Assembly: GCF_000507185.2 (NCBI RefSeq)
Contig: NZ_AYTM02000002.1
Location: 4,189,501 to 4,253,500 of the forward strand
DNA from: Pseudomonas syringae KCTC 12500
GTDB taxonomy: Bacteria > Pseudomonadota > Gammaproteobacteria > Pseudomonadales > Pseudomonadaceae
Length of the DNA stretch: 64,000 nucleotides
Direction: 5' to 3'
Part shown: positions 17,233 through 25,728 of the stretch, one piece after another
Layout: each line of letters begins with the position of its first letter
Numbering within the stretch: position 1 is the stretch's first letter
Position numbers and translations under genes: made by a program
The notes under the pieces: model-generated
What the model was told of the DNA's origin: nothing
The model's database searches: none
Seen by the model: the letters and a program-made list of their open reading frames with translations, nothing else

Positions 17233-18061
17233 GGTAGCTCCTTCTCAACAACCACTGATGGACCACGGTGACCAGGGTCATGAGCCCCACCAGAATCATC
17301 GCCAGCGCGCTGGCCATGTTCGGATCCAGCGTGATATCGCCCGCGACCATCGCCGCGATACGGATGGGCAATACGTTGAAATTGCCGGTGGTCAGCGCGT
17401 AAACCGTGGCATACGCGCCTAGCGCATTGGCCAGCAGAATGACGAAAGTGCCGAGCAGCGCCGGGGTCAGCACCGGCAGGCCGATGTAGCGCCAGAACTG
17501 ATAGCTGCTGGCCCCCAGCAGCGCTGCCGACTCGTTCCAGTCTTCGCGGACGGCATCGAATGCGGGGTAGAGCAGCAGCACGCCGAGGGGGATCTGGAAG
17601 TAGGTATAAAGGATGATCAGTCCGGTCTTGGAATACAGGTTGAAGTCATCGATGATCCCGGTCTGCTTGAGGATCAGGGTCAGCGCGCCGTTGAACCCCA
17701 GCAGGATAATGAACGCGAACGCCAGTGGAACGCCGGCAAAATTGCTGGTCATGTTGGCGAACGAGTTGACGAAATCGCGCAGCCGCGAATCCACCTTGCG
17801 CAGTGAATAGGCGCCCAGAACGGAGATGATGATGCCGAACAGGCTCGACCAGAAGCTGATCTCCAGGCTGTACTGAATGGCCTGCCGATAGAACTTCGAG
17901 CTGAACGCCCGGATGAAGTTTTCCCAGCCCCAGCCGGCGTCGCTTTGCAGGCTGTGAATCGCGACCCACAGCAGCGGTGCGATCTGAAACACGATGAAAA
18001 ATACGGCGAACGGCAGCAGGCACAAAAGCCCCAGCCACTTGCCTCGGGAAAAGGTCGTCAA
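17219..18061 (-). CDS. ABC transporter permease, first subunit
   Basis: The product is 280 residues from the TTG at 18061, giving N-terminus (M)TTFSRGKWLGLLCLLPFAVFF with an early membrane segment. The EAA-like loop is NESAALLGASSYQFWRYIGLPVLTP. TTG is chosen because it overlaps the phosphatase stop (TTGA), a common coupling arrangement; the longer frame to 18127 would lie within the upstream gene. It has six predicted membrane segments. Confidence 0.85.
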   Translation of the reverse strand: MTTFSRGKWLGLLCLLPFAVFFIVFQIAPLLWVAIHSLQSDAGWGWENFIRAFSSKFYRQAIQYSLEISFWSSLFGIIISVLGAYSLRKVDSRLRDFVNSFANMTSNFAGVPLAFAFIILLGFNGALTLILKQTGIIDDFNLYSKTGLIILYTYFQIPLGVLLLYPAFDAVREDWNESAALLGASSYQFWRYIGLPVLTPALLGTFVILLANALGAYATVYALTTGNFNVLPIRIAAMVAGDITLDPNMASALAMILVGLMTLVTVVHQWLLRRSYHVTR

Positions 18062-18864
18062 CTGAGAATCTCCCGGCAGACCGGTTTGTCGTGAGGGATA
18101 CCCAGCAGCTCGCAAACGGTGCCGCACAGATCGGTCTGGCGCGGCGCGGCGTCGACATTCAGGCTGAAGGCATCGCCGATGACGAACAGCGGTACTTCAC
18201 GCTCTTCCGGCAGCAGCCCGTTGTGCGAGCGGTCACTGTTCATGCCGTGGTCGGCTGTCACCAGCACTTGATAATCCGCGTCCAGCCAGCGTTGCAGGTA
18301 GTCAGCCAGAATGATGTCGGCGCTGCGGGCGCTGTTGCGGTATTGCGCAGTGTCGAGGCCGTGCTTGTGCCCGGCGTCGTCAATGTTCATGGGGTGGATC
18401 AGTAGAAAGTTCGGGGCGTGCCTAAGGCGCAGACTTTCGGCGTCGGCGAACAGGTGCGAATCAGGGTAGTGATCGGCCCAGTAGAACAGCCCGTGCTGAA
18501 TCGGCAGATCCGCGGCCTCGGTGTGGCGATCGCGTGCCGGGTCGAACGGCGTGCGGTTGTACAGCTCGCTGACCCAGTGATAGGCCGCCGCTGCCGTGCT
18601 CAGCCCGGCGTCGCGAGCATAGTGAAAGATGCTGCGCTGATTCGACAGGCGCGAGACGTTGTTATGCACGATGCCGCTGTCGATGGGCGCGACACCGGTC
18701 AGTATGCATTCGTAAAGCGGGCGGGAGAGGGCGGGCAGTTCGCATTCCATCTTGTAGAGCGCGGCCCGGCCTGCAGCGTGCCAGGCTTGCAGGTGGCCCA
18801 TCGCATGGCGGGCGACTTCGTAATTGAGGCCGTCTAGGACGATCAGGATGACGTTGTGCTTCAT
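18058..18864 (-). CDS. Alkaline phosphatase-superfamily hydrolase in the transport operon
   Basis: The 268-residue product begins KHNVILIVLDGLNYEVARHAMG, the first metal site of the phosphodiesterase/nucleotide pyrophosphatase branch of the alkaline phosphatase superfamily. The nucleophile is probably the Thr in ILTGVAPIDSGI; metal ligands are seen in HPMNIDDAGHKHG and VTADHGMNSDRSHNG. No signal peptide, so it is probably cytoplasmic. Relatives include phosphonoacetate hydrolase. Its place between the binding protein and permease genes argues that it hydrolyses the imported substrate. ATG 18864 is chosen because the core begins there; the upstream ATG 18927 would include the intergenic hairpin. 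Confidence 0.78.
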   Translation of the reverse strand: MKHNVILIVLDGLNYEVARHAMGHLQAWHAAGRAALYKMECELPALSRPLYECILTGVAPIDSGIVHNNVSRLSNQRSIFHYARDAGLSTAAAAYHWVSELYNRTPFDPARDRHTEAADLPIQHGLFYWADHYPDSHLFADAESLRLRHAPNFLLIHPMNIDDAGHKHGLDTAQYRNSARSADIILADYLQRWLDADYQVLVTADHGMNSDRSHNGLLPEEREVPLFVIGDAFSLNVDAAPRQTDLCGTVCELLGIPHDKPVCREILS

Positions 18865-18889
18865 GGGCGACTCGCTCGGGCGAAAGAGT

Positions 18890-18912
18890 GCGGGCGAGAG
18901 TGACTCGCCCGC
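18890..18912 (-). other. Stem-loop between binding-protein gene and the rest of the operon
   Basis: A perfect 9-bp stem (GCGGGCGAG/CTCGCCCGC) with a 5-nt loop lies 34 nt after the binding-protein stop. There is no T-run after it on the minus strand, so it probably stabilises the 3' end of the upstream message or partly attenuates, letting the binding protein be made in excess. Confidence 0.6.
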
Positions 18913-18946
18913 TTCATACGACTCCATTCCTGAGTCGCAGTGGCGA

Positions 18947-20014
18947 TCAGTTCATCTCGATGATGACTTGTTCTTGCCACTTCTGAGGCAGCGCTTTGGA
19001 GGTTGCCTCCCACTTATCCGCTTCTTTGATCGGCTTGGCATTCTTGTACTGGTCTTGCGGCAGCAGTTTGGCTTGAACGTCTTCAGGCAGTTTGATGTGC
19101 TCTACGCGAATCGGGCGTGCATTGCCTTCTGCCAGCCTGATCTGACCCGCATCGCTGAAGGTGTACTCACGCGCCAGCTTGGCGGCGTTCGGGTGCTTGG
19201 CGTATTTGTTGATGATGGTGGTGTAGCCGGAAATCACCGAGCCATCCGACGGGATCAGCACCACGTAATCATCGGGTTTGGTCATCTTGGCTTTGTAGCT
19301 CAGGCCATTGAAGTCCCAGACCACACCGACTTCGATTTCGCCTTTCTCGATGGTCTGAATGGTCGGGTTGGCCAGTGACAGACGCTTCTGTTTGGCCAGA
19401 TCGGTGAACAGTGCCAGGCCCGGTGCGATGTTGGTTTCGTCCCCTTTCATGGCGATGGCTGCTGCCAGTACACCATTGGCAGCCTGAGCCGCAGTGCTCA
19501 CGTCGCCGATGGAAACCTTGTATTTGCCGGTTTTCAGGTCAGCCCAGCTTTTCGGGATTTCAGAGCCGTGCAGCAGGTTTTTGTTGACGATGAAGGCGAT
19601 GGTGCCGGTGTAGGCCAGCGCCCAGTGGCCGTCCTTGTCCTTGGCCCAGGTCGGGATCTGATCCCAGGTGGTTGGCTTGTAAGGCTGGGTAACGCCTTTT
19701 GCTGTGGCGATAGGGCCGAACGCTGCGCCTACGTCGCCAATATCACCGCTGGCGTTGTCTTTCTCCGCCTCAAACTTGGCGATCTCCTGGGCCGAACTCA
19801 TGTCGGTGTCCATGTGCTTGAGGCCATATTTGGCTTCCAGGTCTTTCCAGATGCCGCCCCAGTTTGCCCAGTCATCCGGCATGCCGAGGCTGTTGACCGC
19901 GCCTTCAGCCTTGGCAGCAGCCTCCAGCGTTTTAAGATCTGTGTCCGCAGCCATGACCAGAGAACTCATTGCCATGGCTGAACCGAGGAGTGATGCCAAC
20001 AAAAGATGTTTCAT
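18947..20014 (-). CDS. Periplasmic substrate-binding protein (2-aminoethylphosphonate/iron-type)
   Basis: The 355-residue product starts MKHLLLASLLGSAMAMSSLVMAADT, a Sec signal with AMA-type cleavage near residue 22. The rest is a two-lobe family-1 type binding protein: LKTLEAAAKAEGAVNSLGMPDDWANWG, GDVGAAFGPIATAKG, SWADLKTGKYKVSIGD and EVGVVWDFNGLSY. It is the first gene of the leftward operon. AGGAGCTCC lies just upstream of ATG 20014, next to a 7-bp hairpin at 20030-20047. Confidence 0.85.
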   Translation of the reverse strand: MKHLLLASLLGSAMAMSSLVMAADTDLKTLEAAAKAEGAVNSLGMPDDWANWGGIWKDLEAKYGLKHMDTDMSSAQEIAKFEAEKDNASGDIGDVGAAFGPIATAKGVTQPYKPTTWDQIPTWAKDKDGHWALAYTGTIAFIVNKNLLHGSEIPKSWADLKTGKYKVSIGDVSTAAQAANGVLAAAIAMKGDETNIAPGLALFTDLAKQKRLSLANPTIQTIEKGEIEVGVVWDFNGLSYKAKMTKPDDYVVLIPSDGSVISGYTTIINKYAKHPNAAKLAREYTFSDAGQIRLAEGNARPIRVEHIKLPEDVQAKLLPQDQYKNAKPIKEADKWEATSKALPQKWQEQVIIEMN

Positions 20015-20029
20015 TCGGAGCTCCTAGTG

Positions 20030-20047
20030 CACTTCTTGAGAGAAGTG
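20030..20047 (-). promoter_or_regulatory. Hairpin just upstream of the binding-protein ribosome-binding site
   Basis: CACTTCT and AGAAGTG form a perfect 7-bp stem with a 4-nt loop in the leader, immediately before AGGAGCTCC. It could influence translation initiation or be an operator. Confidence 0.45.
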
Positions 20048-20250
20048 TTCGTTGCGGATTGTTTGGTCTAGATCAGCAATACCTGAGCCAAGTTAGGCGT
20101 TTTGCATGACATTTTCGTGTCGTGTTACGCGGACAAAACCGTTTTTCACGGGCTCCGGCAGTGCCTGGCGCTAAGCGTAGACCATCGCAACGTGCCCGCT
20201 GAGCAGGGGTTTCAGGGCTGTTTTCGGCGCAGTTGGCATGGAACGTGATT

Positions 20251-20267
20251 TGTCCTGTAACAGGACA
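20251..20267. promoter_or_regulatory. Candidate operator of the GntR/UTRA regulator
   Basis: TGTCCTG-TAA-CAGGACA is a perfect 7-bp inverted repeat with a 3-nt centre, located 60 bp before the regulator start in the 312-bp divergent gap. Its size fits a GntR dimer site. The rest of the gap shows no gene. Confidence 0.55.
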
Positions 20268-20326
20268 GTCATCTACCCGGCCTAGGCTCATCGCAAAGGA
20301 GCCAACGGCGTCGGCCGCACTGATGT

Positions 20327-21088
20327 ATGCCTCGTAACAGGGCTGGTCTAGTCCAGATGGATACCGGAATGCGCGAAGATGTGCCACGGGCGGTAACAAC
20401 GATTTGCCATGCGCTGCAGGAGCAGATCGAACATGGCCTGTTGCCGCATGGCAGCAAGTTGCCCGCAGAGCGCAAGCTCAGCGAGGTATTCGCCACCACC
20501 CGCATCACCTTGCGTGAAGCGCTGTTGCAGCTCGAGGCGCAGGGGCTGATCTATCGGGAAGAGCGGCGTGGCTGGTTCATCTCCCCGCCGCGACTGGCCT
20601 ATGACCTGATCAGGCGCAGCCATTTCCACGCAATGGTCTGTGCTCAGGGACGGGTGCCGCACACCCAGCTTTTGTCAGCACGCCTGCAACCTGCTTCAGC
20701 GCTGATCTGCGAAATGCTGGAACTGCCGGCGCTGTCGAGCGTGATCCAGATCTGCCGTGCGCGTCGTATCGATCAGCGCCTAGTGCTCTACGTCGAGCAT
20801 TACCTGAGACCGGAGTTGTTCCCCGGCATTCTCGAGCATGATCTGAACGAATCACTCACCGAACTTTATGCTCGCAGTTATGACGTGCATTACGGGCAGG
20901 TGCGTTTCGACATGGTGCCGACCGCGTTGCATGCCGACGCGGCTGCCGCCCTGAAGGTTTCGCTTGGCAGCCCGGGCCTGCGCATTGCACGTGTCAATTA
21001 CGATCGCAAAGATCGGTTGATCGACTGTGACCTCGAATACTGGCGTCATGATGCTATTCATGTGCGCGCCGAGGTGCATGGCGACTGA
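20327..21088 (+). CDS. GntR-family regulator with UTRA domain
   Basis: The product is 253 residues from ATG 20327 (AAAGGA 27 nt upstream is distant, so starts at 20357 or 20369 are possible). Residues ~20-80 are the GntR winged helix (LLPHGSKLPAERKLSEVFATTRITLREALLQLEAQGLI), and ~95-250 the UTRA ligand-sensing domain (ARRIDQRLVLYVEHYLRPELFPG, HYGQVRFDMVPTALHADAAAAL). PhnR-type regulators of phosphonate uptake share this form. It is divergent from the ABC operon and probably controls it from the palindrome at 20251-20267. Confidence 0.85.
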   Translation: MPRNRAGLVQMDTGMREDVPRAVTTICHALQEQIEHGLLPHGSKLPAERKLSEVFATTRITLREALLQLEAQGLIYREERRGWFISPPRLAYDLIRRSHFHAMVCAQGRVPHTQLLSARLQPASALICEMLELPALSSVIQICRARRIDQRLVLYVEHYLRPELFPGILEHDLNESLTELYARSYDVHYGQVRFDMVPTALHADAAAALKVSLGSPGLRIARVNYDRKDRLIDCDLEYWRHDAIHVRAEVHGD

Positions 21089-21546
21089 ATGCCGGTGTGG
21101 CAAACCGGCTTTGTGGGCGCTGACCTGCAACTCGTTAGTTGACTGTTTTTTATAAGTAAATACTCGTCTCGTTGATAAAAACTTGCGCAGTCCACCGCCT
21201 CTTTAATAGGTTTTGTATAAGGTCTGCGTTTGATTAACAAAAAAAATCAATGAGAGTTATTCTATTGCTGCTGGCGGTGCAGGGTTAAATTAGTTGGTTT
21301 TTTTCATGAGATTTTCCAGAGTAATTATTCTAATTTTTAGCGGGCTGTAAGAAAAATCTCAATCTTAATTAATACTTCTTAATAGGGTGTGGTAGGTTTT
21401 TAGTGTGGAAGGGGGTGCACTGCTTAGTTGGTGTTATGTGTACCATCGTTCCACTTTAGGATTAGGGCTGACATGGCGGTTGTCCTGTAAAGCAATGCTT
21501 GATAAGTGCAGCTGCTTTTATTTAAAGGATCTATGAGGATGCTGTA
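21089..21546 (+). other. AT-rich leader region of the ice-nucleation gene
   Basis: This 458-bp gap has no gene that I can support. It is markedly AT-rich compared with its surroundings, with several A/T runs between 21145 and 21400, as expected for an acquired segment or a complex promoter. No convincing spaced sigma-70 pair was found. TTGTCCTGTAA at 21480-21490 repeats exactly 11 nt of the UTRA palindrome region. AGGA at 21536-21539 is the ribosome-binding site for ATG 21547. Confidence 0.6.
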
Positions 21547-24500
21547 ATGAATCTCGACAAGGCGTTGGTGCTGCGTACCTGTGCAAATAACATGGCCGAT
21601 CATTGCGGCCTTATATGGCCCGCTTCTGGCACGGTGGAATCCAAATACTGGCAGTCAACCAGGCGGCATGAGAATGGTCTGGTCGGTTTACTGTGGGGCG
21701 CTGGAACCAGCGCTTTTCTAAGCGTGCATGCCGATGCGCGATGGATTGTCTGTGAAGTCGCCGTTGCCGACATCATCAGTCTGGAAGAACCGGGAATGGT
21801 CAAGTTTCCGCGGGCCGAGGTGGTTCATGTCGGCGACAGGATCAGCGCGTCACACTTTATTTCGGCACGTCAGGCCGACCCTGCATCAACGCCAACGCCA
21901 ATGACCGCGGCCACGCCCCCACCCACGCCCGCGACAGCAAATGTCACGTTACCGGTGGCCGAACAGGCCAGTCATGAAGTGTTCGATGTGGCGTTGGTCA
22001 GCGCGGCTGCCCCCCCGGTAAATACCCTGCCGGTGACGACGCCGCAGAATTTGCAGACCGCCACTTACGGCAGCACGTTGAGCGGCGACAACCACAGTCG
22101 ACTCATTGCCGGTTATGGCAGTAACGAGACTGCTGGCAACCACAGTGATCTGATTGCCGGTTATGGAAGTACGGGCACCGCCGGCTCCGACAGCTCGCTG
22201 GTAGCAGGCTATGGAAGCACCCAGACCGCCGGAGGGGACAGCGCGCTGACGGCGGGTTACGGCAGCACCCAGACCGCCCGCGAAGGCAGCAACCTGACGG
22301 CAGGGTATGGCAGTACGGGAACAGCTGGCTCGGATAGTTCGTTGATCGCCGGTTACGGCAGTACTCAGACTTCCGGAGAAGACAGCTCGCTCACAGCGGG
22401 TTACGGCAGCACGCAAACGGCCCAGGAAGGCAGCAACCTGACGGCCGGGTACGGCAGCACCGGCACGGCGGGCTCGGACAGTTCGTTGATCGCCGGTTAC
22501 GGCAGTACTCAGACTTCCGGAGAAGACAGCTCGCTCACGGCGGGTTACGGCAGCACGCAAACGGCTCAGGAAGGCAGCAATCTCACCGCAGGGTATGGCA
22601 GTACCGGCACTGCGGGCTCGGATAGCTCGTTGATCGCCGGTTACGGCAGTACCCAAACTTCGGGCGGCGACAGTTCGCTGACCGCAGGCTACGGCAGCAC
22701 GCAGACTGCTCAGGAAGGCAGCAACCTGACCTCCGGGTACGGCAGCACTGGTACCGCAGGTGCCGACAGCTCGTTGATCGCCGGCTATGGCAGCACACAG
22801 ACTTCGGGAAGCGACAGCGCCCTGACCGCAGGTTACGGCAGCACGCAAACGGCTCAGGAAGGCAGCAATCTCACTGCTGGGTATGGCAGCACCGGCACGG
22901 CAGGTTCCGACAGCTCGCTGATCGCCGGTTACGGCAGCACGCAAACCTCGGGCAGCGACAGTTCGCTCACGGCGGGTTACGGCAGTACGCAGACGGCCCA
23001 GGAGGGCAGCAATCTGACGGCGGGGTACGGCAGCACGAGTACAGCAGGTGTCGACAGCTCTCTGATCGCGGGATACGGCAGCACGCAGACCTCGGGAAGT
23101 GACAGTGCGCTGACAGCAGGTTACGGCAGTACACAGACGGCTCAGGAAGGCAGCAACCTGACTGCGGGCTACGGCAGCACTGGCACAGCAGGTGCCGACA
23201 GTTCGCTGATCGCGGGATACGGCAGCACGCAGACCTCGGGAAGTGACAGTGCGCTGACAGCAGGTTACGGCAGTACACAGACCGCCCAGGAGGGCAGCAA
23301 CCTGACTGCGGGCTACGGCAGTACTGGAACGGCAGGCGCCGACAGTTCGCTGATCGCAGGATATGGCAGCACGCAGACATCAGGCAGCGAAAGTTCGCTC
23401 ACCGCAGGCTATGGCAGTACCCAGACTGCCCGTGAAGGCAGCACCCTGACGGCCGGGTATGGCAGTACGGGAACAGCTGGCGCTGACAGCTCGTTGATCG
23501 CCGGTTACGGCAGCACCCAAACCTCGGGCAGTGAAAGCTCGCTCACGGCAGGTTATGGCAGTACCCAGACCGCACAGCAGGGCAGCGTACTCACCTCAGG
23601 CTATGGCAGTACGCAAACGGCCGGGGCTGCCAGTAACCTCACCACCGGCTACGGAAGTACAGGCACCGCAGGGCATGAAAGCTTCATCATCGCGGGTTAC
23701 GGGAGTACACAGACAGCGGGCCACAAAAGTATCCTGACCGCTGGTTATGGTAGTACCCAGACGGCCAGGGACGGTAGCGACCTGATTGCGGGCTATGGCA
23801 GTACGGGGACCGCAGGCTCAGGCAGTTCGCTGATCGCAGGTTATGGCAGCACCCAGACCGCGAGCTACAGAAGCATGCTGACCGCCGGTTATGGCAGTAC
23901 CCAGACCGCCAGAGAACACAGTGACCTTGTCACAGGCTATGGCAGCACTTCGACGGCAGGGTCAAACAGTTCGCTGATCGCCGGCTACGGCAGCACTCAG
24001 ACGGCGGGTTTCAAAAGCATACTGACCGCAGGTTATGGCAGTACACAGACAGCACAGGAGCGCAGCGACCTGGTCGCAGGCTACGGCAGCACGTCGACTG
24101 CGGGCTATTCCAGTTCCTTGATCGCCGGCTACGGCAGCACGTCGACTGCGGGCTATTCCAGTTCCTTGATCGCCGGCTATGGCAGCACGCAGACGGCAGG
24201 CTACGGGAGCACCTTGACGACCGGTTATGGCAGTACGCAAACCGCTCAGGAAAACAGCTCGCTCACCACAGGTTACGGAAGTACCTCTACTGCGGGCTAT
24301 TCCAGCTCGCTGATCGCAGGTTACGGCAGTACCCAGACGGCAGGCTACGAGAGCACGTTGACCGCCGGTTACGGCAGTACGCAAACCGCGCAGGAGCGCA
24401 GTGACCTGGTGACAGGTTATGGCAGTACTTCCACTGCTGGCTACGCGAGTTCGTTGATTGCGGGTTATGGCAGTACGCAGACTGCGGGGTACGAGAGCAC

Positions 24501-25473
24501 CTTGACCGCCGGTTACGGCAGTACGCAAACCGCACAGGAAAACAGCTCGCTCACCACCGGCTACGGAAGTACTTCCACTGCCGGCTTTGCCAGCTCGCTG
24601 ATCGCCGGTTATGGCAGTACGCAGACAGCCGGCTATAAAAGTACCCTTACGGCCGGTTACGGCAGTACTCAGACCGCAGAGTACGGAAGCTCGCTTACTG
24701 CGGGCTACGGCAGCACTGCAACGGCCGGGCAGGACAGTTCATTGATAGCCGGTTATGGCAGCTCCCTGACCAGCGGAATCAGGAGTTTTCTGACCGCAGG
24801 CTATGGCAGCACGCTGATCGCCGGACTTCGCAGCGTTTTGATCGCCGGTTATGGCAGTAGTCTTACATCGGGCATTCGCAGCACATTGACTGCGGGTTAT
24901 GGCAGTAACCAGATTGCAAGTTACGGCAGCTCGTTGATTGCAGGCCATGAAAGCATTCAGGTCGCCGGAAATAAAAGCATGCTGATCGCCGGCAAGGGCA
25001 GCTCGCAGACAGCAGGTTTTCGCAGCACGCTGATTGCCGGTGCGGGCAGCGTACAACTGGCGGGTGATCGCAGCAGGTTGATTGCCGGTGCAGACAGTAA
25101 TCAGACCGCGGGTGACCGCAGCAAACTACTGGCCGGTAATAACAGTTATCTGACTGCCGGCGATCGAAGCAAACTGACCGGCGGACATGACTGCACCTTG
25201 ATGGCGGGAGACCAAAGCAGATTGACCGCTGGAAAGAACAGTATCTTGACGGCAGGCGCGCGTAGCAAGCTTATTGGCAGTGAAGGCTCGACGCTCTCGG
25301 CGGGAGAAGACTCCACCCTTATTTTCAGGCTCTGGGACGGGAAGAGGTACAGGCAACTGGTTGCCAGAACGGGTGAGAACGGTGTTGAAGCCGACATACC
25401 GTATTACGTGAACGAAGATGACGATATTGTCGATAAACCCGACGAGGACGACGACTGGATAGAGGTCGAGTAG
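21547..25473 (+). CDS. ina: Ice-nucleation protein
   Basis: The 1308-residue outer-membrane protein orders water into ice at just below zero degrees. Residues 1-~115 are the conserved N-terminal domain (MNLDKALVLRTCANNMADHC...), followed by a Pro/Thr linker (~116-170). Residues 174-~1256 are about 67 imperfect 16-mers, AGYGSTxTAxxxSxLT, ordered in 48-residue triplets, predicted to stack as a beta-solenoid with TxT ice-template ladders. The last dozen or so coils lose TxT and become Arg/Lys rich (GDRSKL, GDRSRL), as in the R-coils needed for multimer assembly. The acidic C-terminal cap ends EDDDWIEVE. The repeat domain is intact and long. The allele (inaK/V/X/Z) cannot be fixed without comparison. 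Confidence 0.97.
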   Translation: MNLDKALVLRTCANNMADHCGLIWPASGTVESKYWQSTRRHENGLVGLLWGAGTSAFLSVHADARWIVCEVAVADIISLEEPGMVKFPRAEVVHVGDRISASHFISARQADPASTPTPMTAATPPPTPATANVTLPVAEQASHEVFDVALVSAAAPPVNTLPVTTPQNLQTATYGSTLSGDNHSRLIAGYGSNETAGNHSDLIAGYGSTGTAGSDSSLVAGYGSTQTAGGDSALTAGYGSTQTAREGSNLTAGYGSTGTAGSDSSLIAGYGSTQTSGEDSSLTAGYGSTQTAQEGSNLTAGYGSTGTAGSDSSLIAGYGSTQTSGEDSSLTAGYGSTQTAQEGSNLTAGYGSTGTAGSDSSLIAGYGSTQTSGGDSSLTAGYGSTQTAQEGSNLTSGYGSTGTAGADSSLIAGYGSTQTSGSDSALTAGYGSTQTAQEGSNLTAGYGSTGTAGSDSSLIAGYGSTQTSGSDSSLTAGYGSTQTAQEGSNLTAGYGSTSTAGVDSSLIAGYGSTQTSGSDSALTAGYGSTQTAQEGSNLTAGYGSTGTAGADSSLIAGYGSTQTSGSDSALTAGYGSTQTAQEGSNLTAGYGSTGTAGADSSLIAGYGSTQTSGSESSLTAGYGSTQTAREGSTLTAGYGSTGTAGADSSLIAGYGSTQTSGSESSLTAGYGSTQTAQQGSVLTSGYGSTQTAGAASNLTTGYGSTGTAGHESFIIAGYGSTQTAGHKSILTAGYGSTQTARDGSDLIAGYGSTGTAGSGSSLIAGYGSTQTASYRSMLTAGYGSTQTAREHSDLVTGYGSTSTAGSNSSLIAGYGSTQTAGFKSILTAGYGSTQTAQERSDLVAGYGSTSTAGYSSSLIAGYGSTSTAGYSSSLIAGYGSTQTAGYGSTLTTGYGSTQTAQENSSLTTGYGSTSTAGYSSSLIAGYGSTQTAGYESTLTAGYGSTQTAQERSDLVTGYGSTSTAGYASSLIAGYGSTQTAGYESTLTAGYGSTQTAQENSSLTTGYGSTSTAGFASSLIAGYGSTQTAGYKSTLTAGYGSTQTAEYGSSLTAGYGSTATAGQDSSLIAGYGSSLTSGIRSFLTAGYGSTLIAGLRSVLIAGYGSSLTSGIRSTLTAGYGSNQIASYGSSLIAGHESIQVAGNKSMLIAGKGSSQTAGFRSTLIAGAGSVQLAGDRSRLIAGADSNQTAGDRSKLLAGNNSYLTAGDRSKLTGGHDCTLMAGDQSRLTAGKNSILTAGARSKLIGSEGSTLSAGEDSTLIFRLWDGKRYRQLVARTGENGVEADIPYYVNEDDDIVDKPDEDDDWIEVE
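22066..25314 (+). repeat. Tandem 48-bp repeat array within the ice gene
   Basis: About 67 units of 48 bp with a 144-bp higher-order period. The most recent events are visible at DNA level: 24082-24129 is repeated exactly at 24130-24177; 23062-23138 is identical over 77 nt to 23206-23282, 144 bp away; 22336-22394 is identical to 22480-22538, also 144 bp away. Confidence 0.95.
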
Positions 25474-25680
25474 CCCGCGTTATTCCAGCACTCCACGACT
25501 GAATCATCGACAGGGTGCGTCGATGGAATTCGGGACATGAAGTCCCTTTATAAACTAACGACTTGTTGTTGCGTACCAGGTGGTTATAAATGACGCAGGC
25601 AAACGCATCTTTTTTATCGTCGTGATTAGAGAACGTTTTATTTCTTTCCATGGGCATTTTAGCGGGCGTCAACACCAATA

Positions 25681-25705
25681 TGCGGGAGCAGCAGGCCGCT
25701 CCCAC
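25681..25705. repeat. REP-like inverted repeat
   Basis: GCGGGAGCAGCAGGCCGCTCCCAC contains a GGGAGC/GCTCCC stem and resembles the extragenic palindromes common in pseudomonads. It lies in the 255-bp gap between the ice gene and apeB, which holds no gene. Confidence 0.45.
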
Positions 25706-25728
25706 GTTATCGGTGATCGCCTCAGCCG

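Noticed and set aside
21949-22944. 331-residue open frame antisense to the ice gene, and further antisense frames to 25397
   Set aside because: They arise from the 48-bp repeat, which stays open in several frames; they have no ribosome-binding site and an Ala/Thr/Arg composition typical of repeat shadows.
22066-25314. Regular repeats that might suggest a CRISPR array
   Set aside because: The period is exactly 48 bp, in frame, with no unrelated spacers, and encodes the ice-nucleation coils.
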